Assembly (NCBI GenBank): GCA_030431475.1
Contig: JAUIJD010000039.1
Location: 1-44,545 of the forward strand
Length of the DNA: 44,545 bases
Reading direction: 5' to 3'
From: Verrucomicrobiia bacterium
GTDB taxonomy: Bacteria > Verrucomicrobiota > Verrucomicrobiia > Verrucomicrobiales > Akkermansiaceae
Shown here: positions 25,401-33,694 of the stretch, one piece after another
Numbering within the stretch: the first letter of the stretch is position 1
How the letters are laid out: each line of letters begins with the position of its first letter
Notes under the pieces: model-generated
What the model was told of the DNA's origin: nothing
What the model saw: the letters and a program-made list of their open reading frames with translations, nothing else
Databases searched by the model: none
Made by a program: the position numbers and the translations under genes

Positions 25401-27345
25401 CCGGATCTACGACACCCGGCTGTCCGAGGACCCGGACGAGGGCACCAACCTGGCCGCCAGCCCGCCGGCCGGGCAGGAGGCCTACTTCGCCGAGCTCCAG
25501 CAGCGGATGAAGGACCGGGTGCTGCGCATCCGCCAGCCCGATCCCAGCGCCTCGCGGCCCTACATCGACTCGACCCCGGTGCCGCCGGTCACCGTCCCGG
25601 AGGTCGCCCCGGGCGTCGCCTGGCAGGGCTACGAGGGACTGTGGCCGTGGGTGCCCGAGTTCCGGATGGAAACCGCGACGGCGTCCGGCACCACGACCGC
25701 GCCCGATCTCGCCGACCTGCCCGCCGGGCCGCTCGACCAGGGCCTGCTCTACACCGGCTACCTCTCGGTGCCCGCCACCGGCACCTGGAACTTCACGATC
25801 ACCTCCGACTCCGGGGCGCTGCTCAAGATCCACGACATCCTGGTGGTTGACGACGACTTCAACCACGACGGCTCGCCGAGTGCCGGCTCGGTCCTGCTCG
25901 AGGCCGGGCTGCATCCCTTCCGGATCTACTACCGGAACCGTAGTACCGAGGCGCCGCAGCTCGACATCACCTGGTCGGGTCCGGGCGTCATCGCCGAACC
26001 GCTGCCGGCGTCCGCGCTTTTCATCGAGGGCACCCCGGATCCCGAGCCGGTCGGTCTCGACGATGCCGCCACCTCGTCGGTCGGGACCCCGGTGCTGCTC
26101 GACGTGCTCGCCAACGACCTCGACGACGGCGCGCCGCAGCCGCTCTCGCTGGTGTCCGTCTCCGCGCCCGGCGGCGGCACCGCGGTGATCCAGGGCGACG
26201 CCATCCTCTACACGCCGGACGCCGGTTTCGCCGGGATCGACGGGTTCACCTACACCTTCACCGACGGTCAGTTCGAGGCGGGCGCGACCGTCTCCGTGAC
26301 GGTGAACCAACCGATCACCGACCTCTGGCTTCCCTTCAACGAGGGGGCCGGCACCATCGTCCACGACGCGGGAGGCGGCTATGCCGGACCGATCACCGGC
26401 GACGCCGGGACCTGGGTGGCGAGCCCCAATGGAACCTGCCTCGGGTTCGACGGGGTCGACGATCACATTCCGGTCGATCCGGCGAACTACACGCCGCCGA
26501 TCGGGACCTCCCCGCGCACCATCACCGCCTGGATCCAGGCGCCGCCGGCGGTGCTGGCTCCCGGTCTCGGGTCGATCGTGTCGTGGGGGTCGAATGGGGG
26601 CGCGAACGGCAACAAGTGGCACTGGCGGCTCGAGGGCGCCTCACCGGGGACCGGCACCCTGAGGATCGAGGTCAAGGGCGGCTATCTTCGCGGCACCACC
26701 GACCTGCGCGACGGCGAGTGGCACCACGTCGCGCTGGTGTTTCCGAACGGCGGCAGCAACGTCACCGACTGCCTGTTGTACGTCGACGGCGTGCTCGAGA
26801 GCGTCGGCAACTCGTCCGCCCAGGCGGTCGACACCTCGCTGGCCGGCGGGCTGGTGATCGGCAAGGACGACCAGGGGCGGCACTTCGAAGGGCTCATCGA
26901 CGAGCTGCGGATTGGGGACGAGGCCCTTTCGGGCGGCGAGATCGCGGCGGAGGCCGCGGCGGGCCCTCAGGTCGGTGCCGCGTGGCACGCGCGCTATTTC
27001 GGCGCCGCCGCCATCGACTGGGATGCGGACGACGACGGCGACGGACTCAGCCGGCTCCTCGAGTATGGCCTGGCGGGTCAGCCCTTCCTCCCCTCGCTCG
27101 GTCCCTTGCCGGACTTCCGGCTCGAGGGCGGCGAGGCCCGTTTCAGCTTCGCCAAGCCGCTGGTCCACGACCTCGTCTTCACCTTCGAGGAATCGGAGAA
27201 CCTCGACGACTGGGATCCCTTCACGCCGGGGCTCGACTCGACGGATGCGGGTCCGCTGCCGGGCACCGAGTTCCTGACCTACAACCTCGGCCCGGTCACC
27301 CCGACCCCGCGCTTCGTGCGGTTGCGCGTCGACCTCGCGCCGTAG
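22402..27345 (+). CDS. Very large secreted multidomain type I sulfatase
   Basis: A 1647-aa protein. The signal peptide is residues 1-21. An N-terminal beta-rich part runs to about 430. TSP3-like calcium repeats (DGDDDGMNDAWE, DFDGDGLDDLGE, DSDSDGDLLADG, DSDGDGNPDGFE) occupy 444-533. The sulfatase domain starts at NILYIFCDDLGYGD (about 535), with the formylglycine motif CAPSR at 594 and FSADNGPHTED further on. PA14-like (about 1070-1210), Ig/cadherin-like (about 1220-1300) and LamG-like (about 1305-1520) domains follow, then a DGDGLSRLLEYGL module. It probably desulfates an algal or mucin polysaccharide; the substrate is not visible. The C-terminus has no PEP-CTERM tail. No maturase (FGE or anSME) is in the window. 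Confidence 0.9.
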   Translation: MKKTSRLSGVLMTGLAGLAAAQTTLYFADFESSTDPSVGSADYNISGTTAVATRPPTSSSPDPTLGTAVLLLDRNSSGGLDARLDLASPASLSGGDTVTVAFDVAARRTNGIEKSTLVTGFDLAGDPVFALVLGDADCFGNGGSDRQRPGYETAGGGRQVFSGAGAPGNYWWGNGGDGTDIDVTKDAHFELTIGASSWTVDTTDQDGVNYVSGALPSFDGTSHTELAYLTLSTFTGSNFGLYWDNFEVEGMPTVIDTYVWTGSASGGDGSSLFGESNWTRNGDNTTVIPQIDAGVPVNADLVVNSGNPGGGGASGPLDLGAGSLTLTGGNIVFGAAANRAIHHGDVTVSGGSLFTEGFVALEASLSGGSVELFGAIPLDGSTIDFPSGSSAELVLAGLSREEVVAGLLPSFTVAGQPAVNGENLAVVASGAGSEVVPFFGPVDGDDDGMNDAWELAYFGGDTRDGSGDFDGDGLDDLGEFNAGTDPTDSDSDGDLLADGAETVTDPADPDSDGDGNPDGFEVAKGLDPADPASRVAQPNILYIFCDDLGYGDLGVLHQNQRLANSQKAHQTPFLDQLAGAGLILDRHYCPAPVCAPSRGSLLTGMHQGHSNVRNNQFDKALENNHTLATVLNAAGYRTALIGKYGLQGGGGSPALWPAYPTKRGFDEFFGYVRHGDGHTHYPDHVTDSRGKKELYDGNLEISADLDKCFTPDLFTARAKKLIIEEVNDGDQEPFFIYLAYDTPHAALQIPTVEFPGWSSMDPDDDSGFGVAGGVQWLGTPGAMINTATGTIDSYRHPEYIGNGWTDVEERFATLVRRMDDCVGDLRKTLEDLGIEDQTLIVFSADNGPHTEDYLTNAQTTDGSDYRPTSFQSYGPFEGIKRDCWEGGIRQPTVVCWPGTIAPGGVNEMPAQLHDWLATLSAVAGWTPPARTDGTDLSPTLTGVGTQATPTTYIEYTNSGSTPTYGDFSNHGGTTRSQAQVIFLDGYKGIRNDPGNADTDFRIYDTRLSEDPDEGTNLAASPPAGQEAYFAELQQRMKDRVLRIRQPDPSASRPYIDSTPVPPVTVPEVAPGVAWQGYEGLWPWVPEFRMETATASGTTTAPDLADLPAGPLDQGLLYTGYLSVPATGTWNFTITSDSGALLKIHDILVVDDDFNHDGSPSAGSVLLEAGLHPFRIYYRNRSTEAPQLDITWSGPGVIAEPLPASALFIEGTPDPEPVGLDDAATSSVGTPVLLDVLANDLDDGAPQPLSLVSVSAPGGGTAVIQGDAILYTPDAGFAGIDGFTYTFTDGQFEAGATVSVTVNQPITDLWLPFNEGAGTIVHDAGGGYAGPITGDAGTWVASPNGTCLGFDGVDDHIPVDPANYTPPIGTSPRTITAWIQAPPAVLAPGLGSIVSWGSNGGANGNKWHWRLEGASPGTGTLRIEVKGGYLRGTTDLRDGEWHHVALVFPNGGSNVTDCLLYVDGVLESVGNSSAQAVDTSLAGGLVIGKDDQGRHFEGLIDELRIGDEALSGGEIAAEAAAGPQVGAAWHARYFGAAAIDWDADDDGDGLSRLLEYGLAGQPFLPSLGPLPDFRLEGGEARFSFAKPLVHDLVFTFEESENLDDWDPFTPGLDSTDAGPLPGTEFLTYNLGPVTPTPRFVRLRVDLAP

Positions 27346-27410
27346 GCAATTTCCCGATTCCCATTCTGTCTCCGGGCGGCGAGGCTCCGGGTGGTTCCTT
27401 TCGACCGCCC

Positions 27411-30400
27411 ATGGAAATCCTGCTCACCGTTCTCGCCAGCCTGCTGGCCGTCTTCGTCGCCGCGTTCTCCGCCTATCGCGCCGGGAGGGCCGGTGCGTCC
27501 GTGCCGGAGGAAAAACCCGACGCGGCACCGGTCGAGGCGGTGCCCGAAACCCCTGCGACCCCCGAGCCCGAGGGTCCGAAGGACCTCCATCAGCTCGCCT
27601 CGGAGCTCGACGAAGTCTGGGACAAGGCGCCGACCCTCGAAGCCGTGCGCCGGGCCGAGCCGTTCCGCCAGGCCGTTGAGGCCCTCGCGGAGCGCAAGGA
27701 CTCCCTCGACGATCTTTTCGGCTTCGCCCGTCGCGGCGACGGCCTCGTGTCGGTGCTGGCGCTGGAGACCCTGGCCCGGCGGGACGACATCGATGCCGCT
27801 CGCTTCCGGGAGACCCTGATCGCCCGCGTCGAGAGTACCGGCGGCGCCCATCGCGAGCATGCCTTCGCCCTGTTGGATGAAACGGCGGACGGTCCGGTGG
27901 TTCCGGTCGTGATGGCGATGCTGCAGCGGAACCTCTACCTGTGGGACGAGACCGAGGCGGCCGCCGCGCTGCGTGGCTTCCTCGAGCGCCGACAGGCCGC
28001 CGGCGAGGTGATGACCTTCGGCAAGCCGATGCCGAAGATCACCGCCTGGGAGCGCAGCAACTTCGAAGACATCTTCCGCCGCCTGCCCGAGGACCTCGTC
28101 GATCCTCTGCAAAAGGAGCTGAAGGGGATCGGCGGCGACCGGGACTGGAAGAAGTTCCTCGCCGGGTTCGCCCGCGTGCTCGATCCGGTCGGCGACACGC
28201 TCGAGGACGGCAGCCCGCTGGTCGAGACGCCCGAGCTGCGCAAGGCGGCCGGTCGGCTCGGGGACATGCTCGTCGGCGACGGCGCGATCCGCAGCCCGCT
28301 GCTGGTCGGCGAGGAGGGCTGCGGCAAGTCGGCCGTGGTGCGGTTGGTTGTGCGCCGCCTGCAGCAGGCCGGCTTCACCGTCTTCGAGGCTTCGGGGCCG
28401 GACATCGTTTCGGGCCAGTGCTACCTCGGCGACCTCGAGAAGCGCGTCCGCGCGATGGTCGAGGCGCTGGAGACGGAGAAGTTCGTGTGGCTGGTGCCCT
28501 CGCTTCCCGATCTCGTGCAGGCGGGGAAGACGCGGGCCAGCGAGTCCGGTGTGCTCGATCTGGTGATGCCCGCCCTCCAGCGCGGCGGCATCCGGGTGAT
28601 CGCCGAAGCCCGCCCCGGCGTGCTCGACAAGCTGCTCGGCGAGGCGCCGCGACTCGGCAGCGCGATGACGCTGGCCCGGATCGATGCCGCCGGGTCGAAG
28701 GAGGCGATCGAGCTGGTCGCTGACTGGCTCCAGCGGCACACCGGCGAGCGATCGACGCGGCTGAGCGCCTCCCGTGGTCAGCTCGACGAGGCGCTCAAGC
28801 TCGCCGAGCAGTATTTCCCGGGCCCGGTCCTGCCGGGCCGGTTGTTCACGCTCGTCCGCGCCGCCTTCGCCCGGGCGGTCGAGGCCGGCGGAGGTGCCCG
28901 CGAGCTCGACCGTCCGCTGCTGCTGGAAAGCATCGCCGCGACCACCGGCATGCCGCTCGAGCTGCTCGATGCCAGCCGGCCGCTCGATCTCGAGGCCGTG
29001 CGCGAGCGCTTCGCCTCGACGGTGATGGGTCAGCCGGAGGCGGTCGATGCCTTGGTCGCCCGGCTGGCGATGATGAAGGCGGGCGTCACCGACCCGTCGC
29101 GACCCCAGGGGGTGTTCCTTTTCGCCGGACCCACCGGCACCGGCAAGACCGAGCTGGCGAAGTGCCTGGCGACCTATCTCTTCGGCTCCGAGGAGCGCAT
29201 GCTGCGGATCGACATGAGCGAGCTGCAGGGCGGCCAGCTCGACCGACTGACCGGCTCGCCCTCGTCCGGCGACGCGAAGTCGCTCGCCAGCCGGATCCGC
29301 CAGCAGCCCTTCTCGGTGGTACTGCTCGACGAGTTCGAAAAGGCCGACCCGCGCGTGTGGGACCTGTTTCTCCAGGTCTTCGACGACGGACGCCTCACCG
29401 ACGACGCCGGCAACACCGCCGACTTCCGCCAGGCCATCATCATCCTCACCTCCAACCTCGGCGCCAAGGTCGCCCAGGGCGTGCCGCTGGGCTTCGGTGC
29501 CGGCGCCTCGGAGGAATTCCGGGCCGACGAGATCCAGAAGGCCATCGCCGATGCCTTCCGTCCGGAGTTCGTCAACCGCCTCGACCGCGTGCTGTGCTTC
29601 CGTCCGCTGTCGCGCGAAACCATGCGCGCGATCCTCTCCGCCGAGCTGCGCAAGGCGCTGGCCCGGCGCGGGCTGCGCCAGCGACCGTGGGTGCTCGAGT
29701 TCGATGCCAGCGCGTCGGACTTCCTGTTGGAGAAGGGCTTTTCCCCGACCCTCGGCGCGCGGCCGTTGCAGCGGGCGATCGACCGTCACCTGCTCGGGCC
29801 GGTGGCCGAGGCGGTGGTGCGCGGCGACTTTCCCGAGGGCGAGGACCTGCTCTTCGTCTATGCCCGGGACGGCCGCCTGCACTGGGATCTGGCGTCGGAG
29901 GAACGACCCGGGGACGAACAACCCGACCCCGGCGAGCTGCCGGCGCTTTCGCTGCGCCAGATGGTGCTGAGCCCCGCCGGCAGCAGCGAAGAGATCGAGG
30001 CCCTGCGTCGCCGCCTCGACGACCTCGCCGGGCTGATCGAGCTCGACGCCTTCCACCAGCGCCGGGCCGCGGTGTTCGACCGGATGGGCGAAGACGGATT
30101 CTGGAGCAGCACCGACCGCTTCGCGGTGCTCGGCGAGGCCGAGTATCTCGATCGGATCGAGTCGGCCACCCGCGCCGCGCGGAAGACCGTCGAGCGGCTC
30201 GCTACGCAGGCCGAGGGCAGCGCCGCCACCTGTTCGCTGGTGTCGAAGATGGCGCTTCGCGTGCATCTGTTGGAGAGCGCCTGGCCCGACGTCGAGGAGG
30301 GCAAGCGCTCCGCCGCGTGGATCGCGCTGCGCCCGCTCGAGGACACGCCGAAGGCGGCGGTTTTCGCCGCATCCCTCGCCGGCATGATCGAGGGTTGGGC

Positions 30401-30773
30401 CGAGGAACGCGGGATGAAGATCGAGCCGCTGGTGCTCGACGGCTGGGAGCGCGCTTGGGCGGTCGAGGGGTTTGCCGCGCTGCGCATCCTCGAGTGGGAG
30501 AGAGGTCTCCACGTTGCCGAGGAAGGCGGGCTCGGCGAGACGGCGCGGGTGGAGGTGGCGGTGTGCGGCCAGCCGCCCGAGCCCGAGTCCCTGCTGCCCG
30601 AACCGGTCGCCACCATGGCCGGCGCGGCGCTCGACGCCGTGCGGTCCGAGGAGATCGTGCGCAAGTACCAGGAACGTCCGACCCCCTTGGTGCGCGACCG
30701 CCGTCGCGACTTCCGCACCGGCCGTCTGGATCTCGTCCTCGCCGGGCACTTCGACCTGATGAAGGGCGCGTGA
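27411..30773 (+). CDS. Membrane-anchored ClpB-like AAA+ protein with release-factor-like C-terminus
   Basis: A 1120-aa protein. Residues 1-20 are a membrane anchor, followed by a helical, possibly HEAT-like segment to about 250. Two AAA+ modules follow. D1 has Walker A GEEGCGKS (about 301), but the Walker B position reads FVWLVPSLPD (about 358), lacking the DE pair. D2 is intact, with GPTGTGKTE (about 573), VVLLDEFEKAD (about 637), ILTSNLG and the ClpB C-terminal domain ending near 825. Residues about 855-1120 match release factor 2 in order: a PCRF-like helical region, WAEERGMKIE (about 997), ERGLHV, and a closing VRDRRRDFRTGRLDLVLAG. The GGQ domain and the SPF codon-recognition loop are missing. 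Function is unknown; a role in protein or ribosome quality control is inference. The ATG at 27411 starts the anchor helix. Confidence 0.88.
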   Translation: MEILLTVLASLLAVFVAAFSAYRAGRAGASVPEEKPDAAPVEAVPETPATPEPEGPKDLHQLASELDEVWDKAPTLEAVRRAEPFRQAVEALAERKDSLDDLFGFARRGDGLVSVLALETLARRDDIDAARFRETLIARVESTGGAHREHAFALLDETADGPVVPVVMAMLQRNLYLWDETEAAAALRGFLERRQAAGEVMTFGKPMPKITAWERSNFEDIFRRLPEDLVDPLQKELKGIGGDRDWKKFLAGFARVLDPVGDTLEDGSPLVETPELRKAAGRLGDMLVGDGAIRSPLLVGEEGCGKSAVVRLVVRRLQQAGFTVFEASGPDIVSGQCYLGDLEKRVRAMVEALETEKFVWLVPSLPDLVQAGKTRASESGVLDLVMPALQRGGIRVIAEARPGVLDKLLGEAPRLGSAMTLARIDAAGSKEAIELVADWLQRHTGERSTRLSASRGQLDEALKLAEQYFPGPVLPGRLFTLVRAAFARAVEAGGGARELDRPLLLESIAATTGMPLELLDASRPLDLEAVRERFASTVMGQPEAVDALVARLAMMKAGVTDPSRPQGVFLFAGPTGTGKTELAKCLATYLFGSEERMLRIDMSELQGGQLDRLTGSPSSGDAKSLASRIRQQPFSVVLLDEFEKADPRVWDLFLQVFDDGRLTDDAGNTADFRQAIIILTSNLGAKVAQGVPLGFGAGASEEFRADEIQKAIADAFRPEFVNRLDRVLCFRPLSRETMRAILSAELRKALARRGLRQRPWVLEFDASASDFLLEKGFSPTLGARPLQRAIDRHLLGPVAEAVVRGDFPEGEDLLFVYARDGRLHWDLASEERPGDEQPDPGELPALSLRQMVLSPAGSSEEIEALRRRLDDLAGLIELDAFHQRRAAVFDRMGEDGFWSSTDRFAVLGEAEYLDRIESATRAARKTVERLATQAEGSAATCSLVSKMALRVHLLESAWPDVEEGKRSAAWIALRPLEDTPKAAVFAASLAGMIEGWAEERGMKIEPLVLDGWERAWAVEGFAALRILEWERGLHVAEEGGLGETARVEVAVCGQPPEPESLLPEPVATMAGAALDAVRSEEIVRKYQERPTPLVRDRRRDFRTGRLDLVLAGHFDLMKGA

Positions 30774-30778
30774 AGGAA

Positions 30779-30913
30779 GGGACGCGCGACGCCGTCGCGC
30801 ATGGCCTGTTCAGGCGGCGGGGGTTGCCGGATTCATGCCGGGAGAACGTCGGTCGTTTCCGGGTGGGAAGCGAGGTCGAGGATGAGGCGGAGCGCGACAG
30901 CGTCGCGCGTCCC
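30779..30913. repeat. Inverted pair of 22-bp palindromic (REP-like) repeats, second locus
   Basis: The left arm 30779-30800 (GGGACGCGCGACGCCGTCGCGC, one base off the other copies) and right arm 30892-30913 are inverted. The right arm is identical to 9267-9288. The element fills the convergent gap between the AAA+ gene and the TRIC-family gene. Confidence 0.85.
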
Positions 30914-30931
30914 TGCGGGCCGACCGCCCCC

Positions 30932-31522
30932 TCAGCTCGACTGGTTCAGCGCGTAGCGGATCGCGAGCAGGCGGATGCCGGCGACGGACGCGGTGGTGAC
31001 GAGGCAGTTGATGGAGGCCGGCGTGTCGATCCGCTCGAGCAGCAGATAGACCAGTCCGCCCGCGGCGCAGGCCGTGGCGTAGATTTCCTTGCGGAAGATG
31101 AGCGGCACCTCGGTGCGGACGATGTCGCGCAGGACCCCGCCGAAGGTGGCCGTGATGATGCCCATCCCGATGGCCGCCCACCACGCGAGGTTCTGGTCGA
31201 GCGCGATCTGGACACCGATGCAGACGAACACCCCGAGGCCGATGGCATCGACCACCGACACGATCCGCCGTCGCTTTTCCCACAGCGGCGCCGCGAACAG
31301 CGCGGTGACGACCGCGGCGAGCGAGGCGAGCAGGTAGATCGGATCGCGGAACACCGGCGGCGGGGTGTCGCCGATGAGCATGGACCGCAGCGTGCCGCCG
31401 CCGGTGCCGGTGATCAGGGCGAGCATGAACATGCCGAACCAGTCCATGGATTTCTGTCGGGCCGCGATCGCTCCGGAAACGCAGAAAACGTAGGTGCCGA
31501 GGATGTCCCAGAGGTGGAGCAT
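30932..31522 (-). CDS. TRIC / UPF0126 (YicG-like) membrane channel protein
   Basis: A 196-aa protein with about seven membrane helices and the internal two-fold repeat of the family. The first half has GTGGGTLRSMLIGDTPP and the second has FGGVLRDIVRTEVPLIFRKE. Prokaryotic TRIC homologues form homotrimeric cation channels. The length matches the family. The gene ends 18 bp from the REP pair and its start is 3 bp from the stop of the SprT-like gene, so the two are probably co-transcribed. Confidence 0.92.
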   Translation of the reverse strand: MLHLWDILGTYVFCVSGAIAARQKSMDWFGMFMLALITGTGGGTLRSMLIGDTPPPVFRDPIYLLASLAAVVTALFAAPLWEKRRRIVSVVDAIGLGVFVCIGVQIALDQNLAWWAAIGMGIITATFGGVLRDIVRTEVPLIFRKEIYATACAAGGLVYLLLERIDTPASINCLVTTASVAGIRLLAIRYALNQSS

Positions 31523-31525
31523 GGA

Positions 31526-32041
31526 TCAGGCGGTGGATTCGATGAGCCGGAAGCGCCGGTCGAAACGGCCGCCGGCGTGGGCCCGGCAGCAACGGAGGCA
31601 GGCGGCCTCGGTCCGGAGGCGGCGGGCGCGTCGGACGACGGCACCGCAGGCCGGACAGTGGTAGGCGAAGCGCCGGCGCTGGCGGACGGGTTCCAGCGGC
31701 AGCCGGTGGCGGGCCGCTTCTCCGGGGATCCCGAGCTCGGTGCAGGCGCGCCGCCACTCGACGCCGTGCGGGGCGATCCGGCGGCGGCCGGCGCGGTGGC
31801 GGGCGATCAGGTGGGCGAGCTCGTGGAGCAGGGTGCGGCGCACCTCGTCCTCGCCGAAGCGGGCGATCGCGGGGTTGAGCTCGATCCGGTCCTGCCCCGG
31901 CCACGCGCGGCCGGCGCTGGTCCGCAGGCGCGGGTTCCACTCGACCCGCAAGCGCGTGGCCAGCCGGTCGAGCCCGAGGGCGCGGGTCGCCTCGGCGGCG
32001 CGGCGGGTCAGATCGTCGTCCAGCACGCGGCGAGCTAGCAA
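31526..32041 (-). CDS. SprT-like zinc metalloprotease-family protein
   Basis: A 171-aa protein. It has the zincin motif HELAH at residues 73-77 (His73, Glu74, His77) and a likely third ligand His92. A C-terminal zinc ribbon follows, with Cys129, 132, 148 and 151. This is the SprT/Spartan arrangement; Spartan cleaves DNA-protein crosslinks in eukaryotes, while bacterial roles are less settled. The start is uncertain: TTG at 32041 gives the longest product, and a GTG at 32026 is an alternative. Neither has a clear ribosome binding site. Confidence 0.82.
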   Translation of the reverse strand: MLARRVLDDDLTRRAAEATRALGLDRLATRLRVEWNPRLRTSAGRAWPGQDRIELNPAIARFGEDEVRRTLLHELAHLIARHRAGRRRIAPHGVEWRRACTELGIPGEAARHRLPLEPVRQRRRFAYHCPACGAVVRRARRLRTEAACLRCCRAHAGGRFDRRFRLIESTA

Positions 32042-32048
32042 GAGCCCG

Positions 32049-32253
32049 AGCCGCGGGGCAAGGCGCGATCCTCGTGGAAGAGCGCCGAGGTGGGGTCTGG
32101 AGCGCCGGGTTTACCCGGCTGGAGCCCGAGGGCCTCTTCGAGGGATGGAGCTTCACCCTTGCCCCGCGGCTGTTCTTCGAATTCGTCCAGCCGATCAGAC
32201 GGTGAGGCGGCCGGTAGCGCCCGGGCTCCGGCCGGGGTGAACCCGGCGCTCCA
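32049..32253. repeat. Two interleaved inverted repeats in a divergent gap
   Basis: A 33-bp near-perfect inverted repeat has arms at 32098-32130 and 32221-32253. Each arm starts, read outside-in, with TGGAGCGCCGGGTT and folds on itself. A second, perfect 14-bp inverted pair (AGCCGCGGGGCAAG) has arms at 32049-32062 and 32158-32171. The gap separates divergent SprT-like and DUF58 genes, so promoters must lie within or beside these palindromes. Confidence 0.85.
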
Positions 32254-32307
32254 TCCTGCGATCATCCGTGCTGGAGCGATCGGGGTTCCACGCCATAGTG
32301 TCCCTTG

Positions 32308-33690
32308 GTGAGCACGTCGTCCGATGCCCGGCAGCGCGACTCGATCTGGGGGTTCAGATCGTGGTTGTACCGCTTCTACCGGACCGGCACGGCGATGAAC
32401 CACTTCCTCCGCCGCCGGATCCGGGCGGCCGGGATGGGCTTGCTGATGATCGGGATCGTGCTCGGCTGCCTCGCCGGCGGGCAGGCCTCCGATCCGGTGT
32501 TTCGCCTTTTCGCCTTCGGATTTTCGCTCGGTTGCCTGTCGCTGGTCTGGCTGCCGTTCCGGCGCGCGCGTCTCGAGGTGCGGCGCGAGGTGCCGCCCCA
32601 TGGTACGGCCGGCGAGCCGCTGCGGATCCGCTACCAGGTGACCAACCGCGGCCGCTCTCTGAAGAACGCGTGGCTGGTCGAGACGCCACCCGATCCGCGG
32701 CCCGAGCGGGCCCGTTTCCTGCGCACGCAGGAGCCCGGCGAGACCGAGCGCAACCGCTTTGACCGCTTCTTCGCCTACTACCGGTGGAACTGGCTGTGCG
32801 AGAGCCGGCTGGTCTTCGACGCACGGCCCAGCGAAAGCGCCATCACCCTGCGCCGGGGGGAAAGCGCCGGCTACGTCGCCGAGCTGCTGCCCCGGCGGCG
32901 CGGGCTCGTCTCGCTCGACGACCTGCGCGTGCTGCTGCCCGATCCGCTCGGTCTCTACCAGCGCTGCTGTCGCGTGAGCGCCACCGAAGCCGCGCTGGCC
33001 ATCCTGCCGCGTCGCTACCGCTTGCCGGCGTTCGAATTGCCCGGGAGCGCCCGCTTCCAGCCGGGCGGTGACGCCACCTCGCGCAATACCGGTCCGTCCG
33101 GCGAGTTCGTCGGCCTGCGCGACTACCAGCCGGGCGATCCGCAGCGGCTGATCCACTGGAAAAGCTGGGCCCGCACCGGCCGGCCCATCGTCAAGGAACT
33201 GGAGGACAGCTTCTATCCCCGCCACGGGCTCATCCTCGACACCTTTCCCGAAGCCGGCGACGCCGCGCTCTTCGAAGAGGCGGTGTCGGTGGCGGCCTCC
33301 TTCGTCTCGTCGATCGATACCCACGAGTGCCTCATCGACCTGATGTTCATCTCCGGCTGCGAGCGGGTCGTCACCGCCGGTCGCGGCACCGGGCGCGCGG
33401 AATCGCTGCTCGAGGTGCTGGCCGGCGTCGAGTCGTCGCCGCGCCCCGAGTTCGACTCGCTCAACAAGCTCGTCCTGCGTCACGCCGAGGACCTCGCCGG
33501 CTGCCTCGCGGTCCTCTCCGGCTGGTCGCCCGAGCGCGCCGACCTGCTCGGCCGGATCTCCGCCGCCGGGGTCGAGATCGCGGCGATCGTCGTCTGCGAC
33601 GAGATTCCCGCCGCCGTGCCGCCCCGTGTCCACTTCGTGCGCGCCACCCGTCTCGCCGACGACTTGATGCGGCTGCCGCCGAAACTCTGA
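32308..33690 (+). CDS. DUF58 domain membrane protein
   Basis: A 460-aa protein. Two helices near residues 40-70 are followed by a beta-rich domain and the DUF58 signature GEFVGLRDYQPGDPQRLIHW with KSWARTG, then a VWA-like C-terminal region (PRHGLILDTFPEAGD). DUF58 proteins usually occur beside MoxR ATPases and transglutaminase-like proteins in cell-envelope or assembly operons. The transglutaminase partner follows 4 bp downstream; no MoxR gene is visible. The start is either TTG at 32305 or GTG at 32308; I chose GTG. Confidence 0.88.
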   Translation: MSTSSDARQRDSIWGFRSWLYRFYRTGTAMNHFLRRRIRAAGMGLLMIGIVLGCLAGGQASDPVFRLFAFGFSLGCLSLVWLPFRRARLEVRREVPPHGTAGEPLRIRYQVTNRGRSLKNAWLVETPPDPRPERARFLRTQEPGETERNRFDRFFAYYRWNWLCESRLVFDARPSESAITLRRGESAGYVAELLPRRRGLVSLDDLRVLLPDPLGLYQRCCRVSATEAALAILPRRYRLPAFELPGSARFQPGGDATSRNTGPSGEFVGLRDYQPGDPQRLIHWKSWARTGRPIVKELEDSFYPRHGLILDTFPEAGDAALFEEAVSVAASFVSSIDTHECLIDLMFISGCERVVTAGRGTGRAESLLEVLAGVESSPRPEFDSLNKLVLRHAEDLAGCLAVLSGWSPERADLLGRISAAGVEIAAIVVCDEIPAAVPPRVHFVRATRLADDLMRLPPKL

Positions 33691-33694
33691 AACC

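Noticed and set aside
27279-30749. 1156-codon open frame opposite the ClpB-like gene
   Set aside because: Composition is Leu/Gln/Arg/His-rich without motifs. The sense strand carries clear AAA+ modules.
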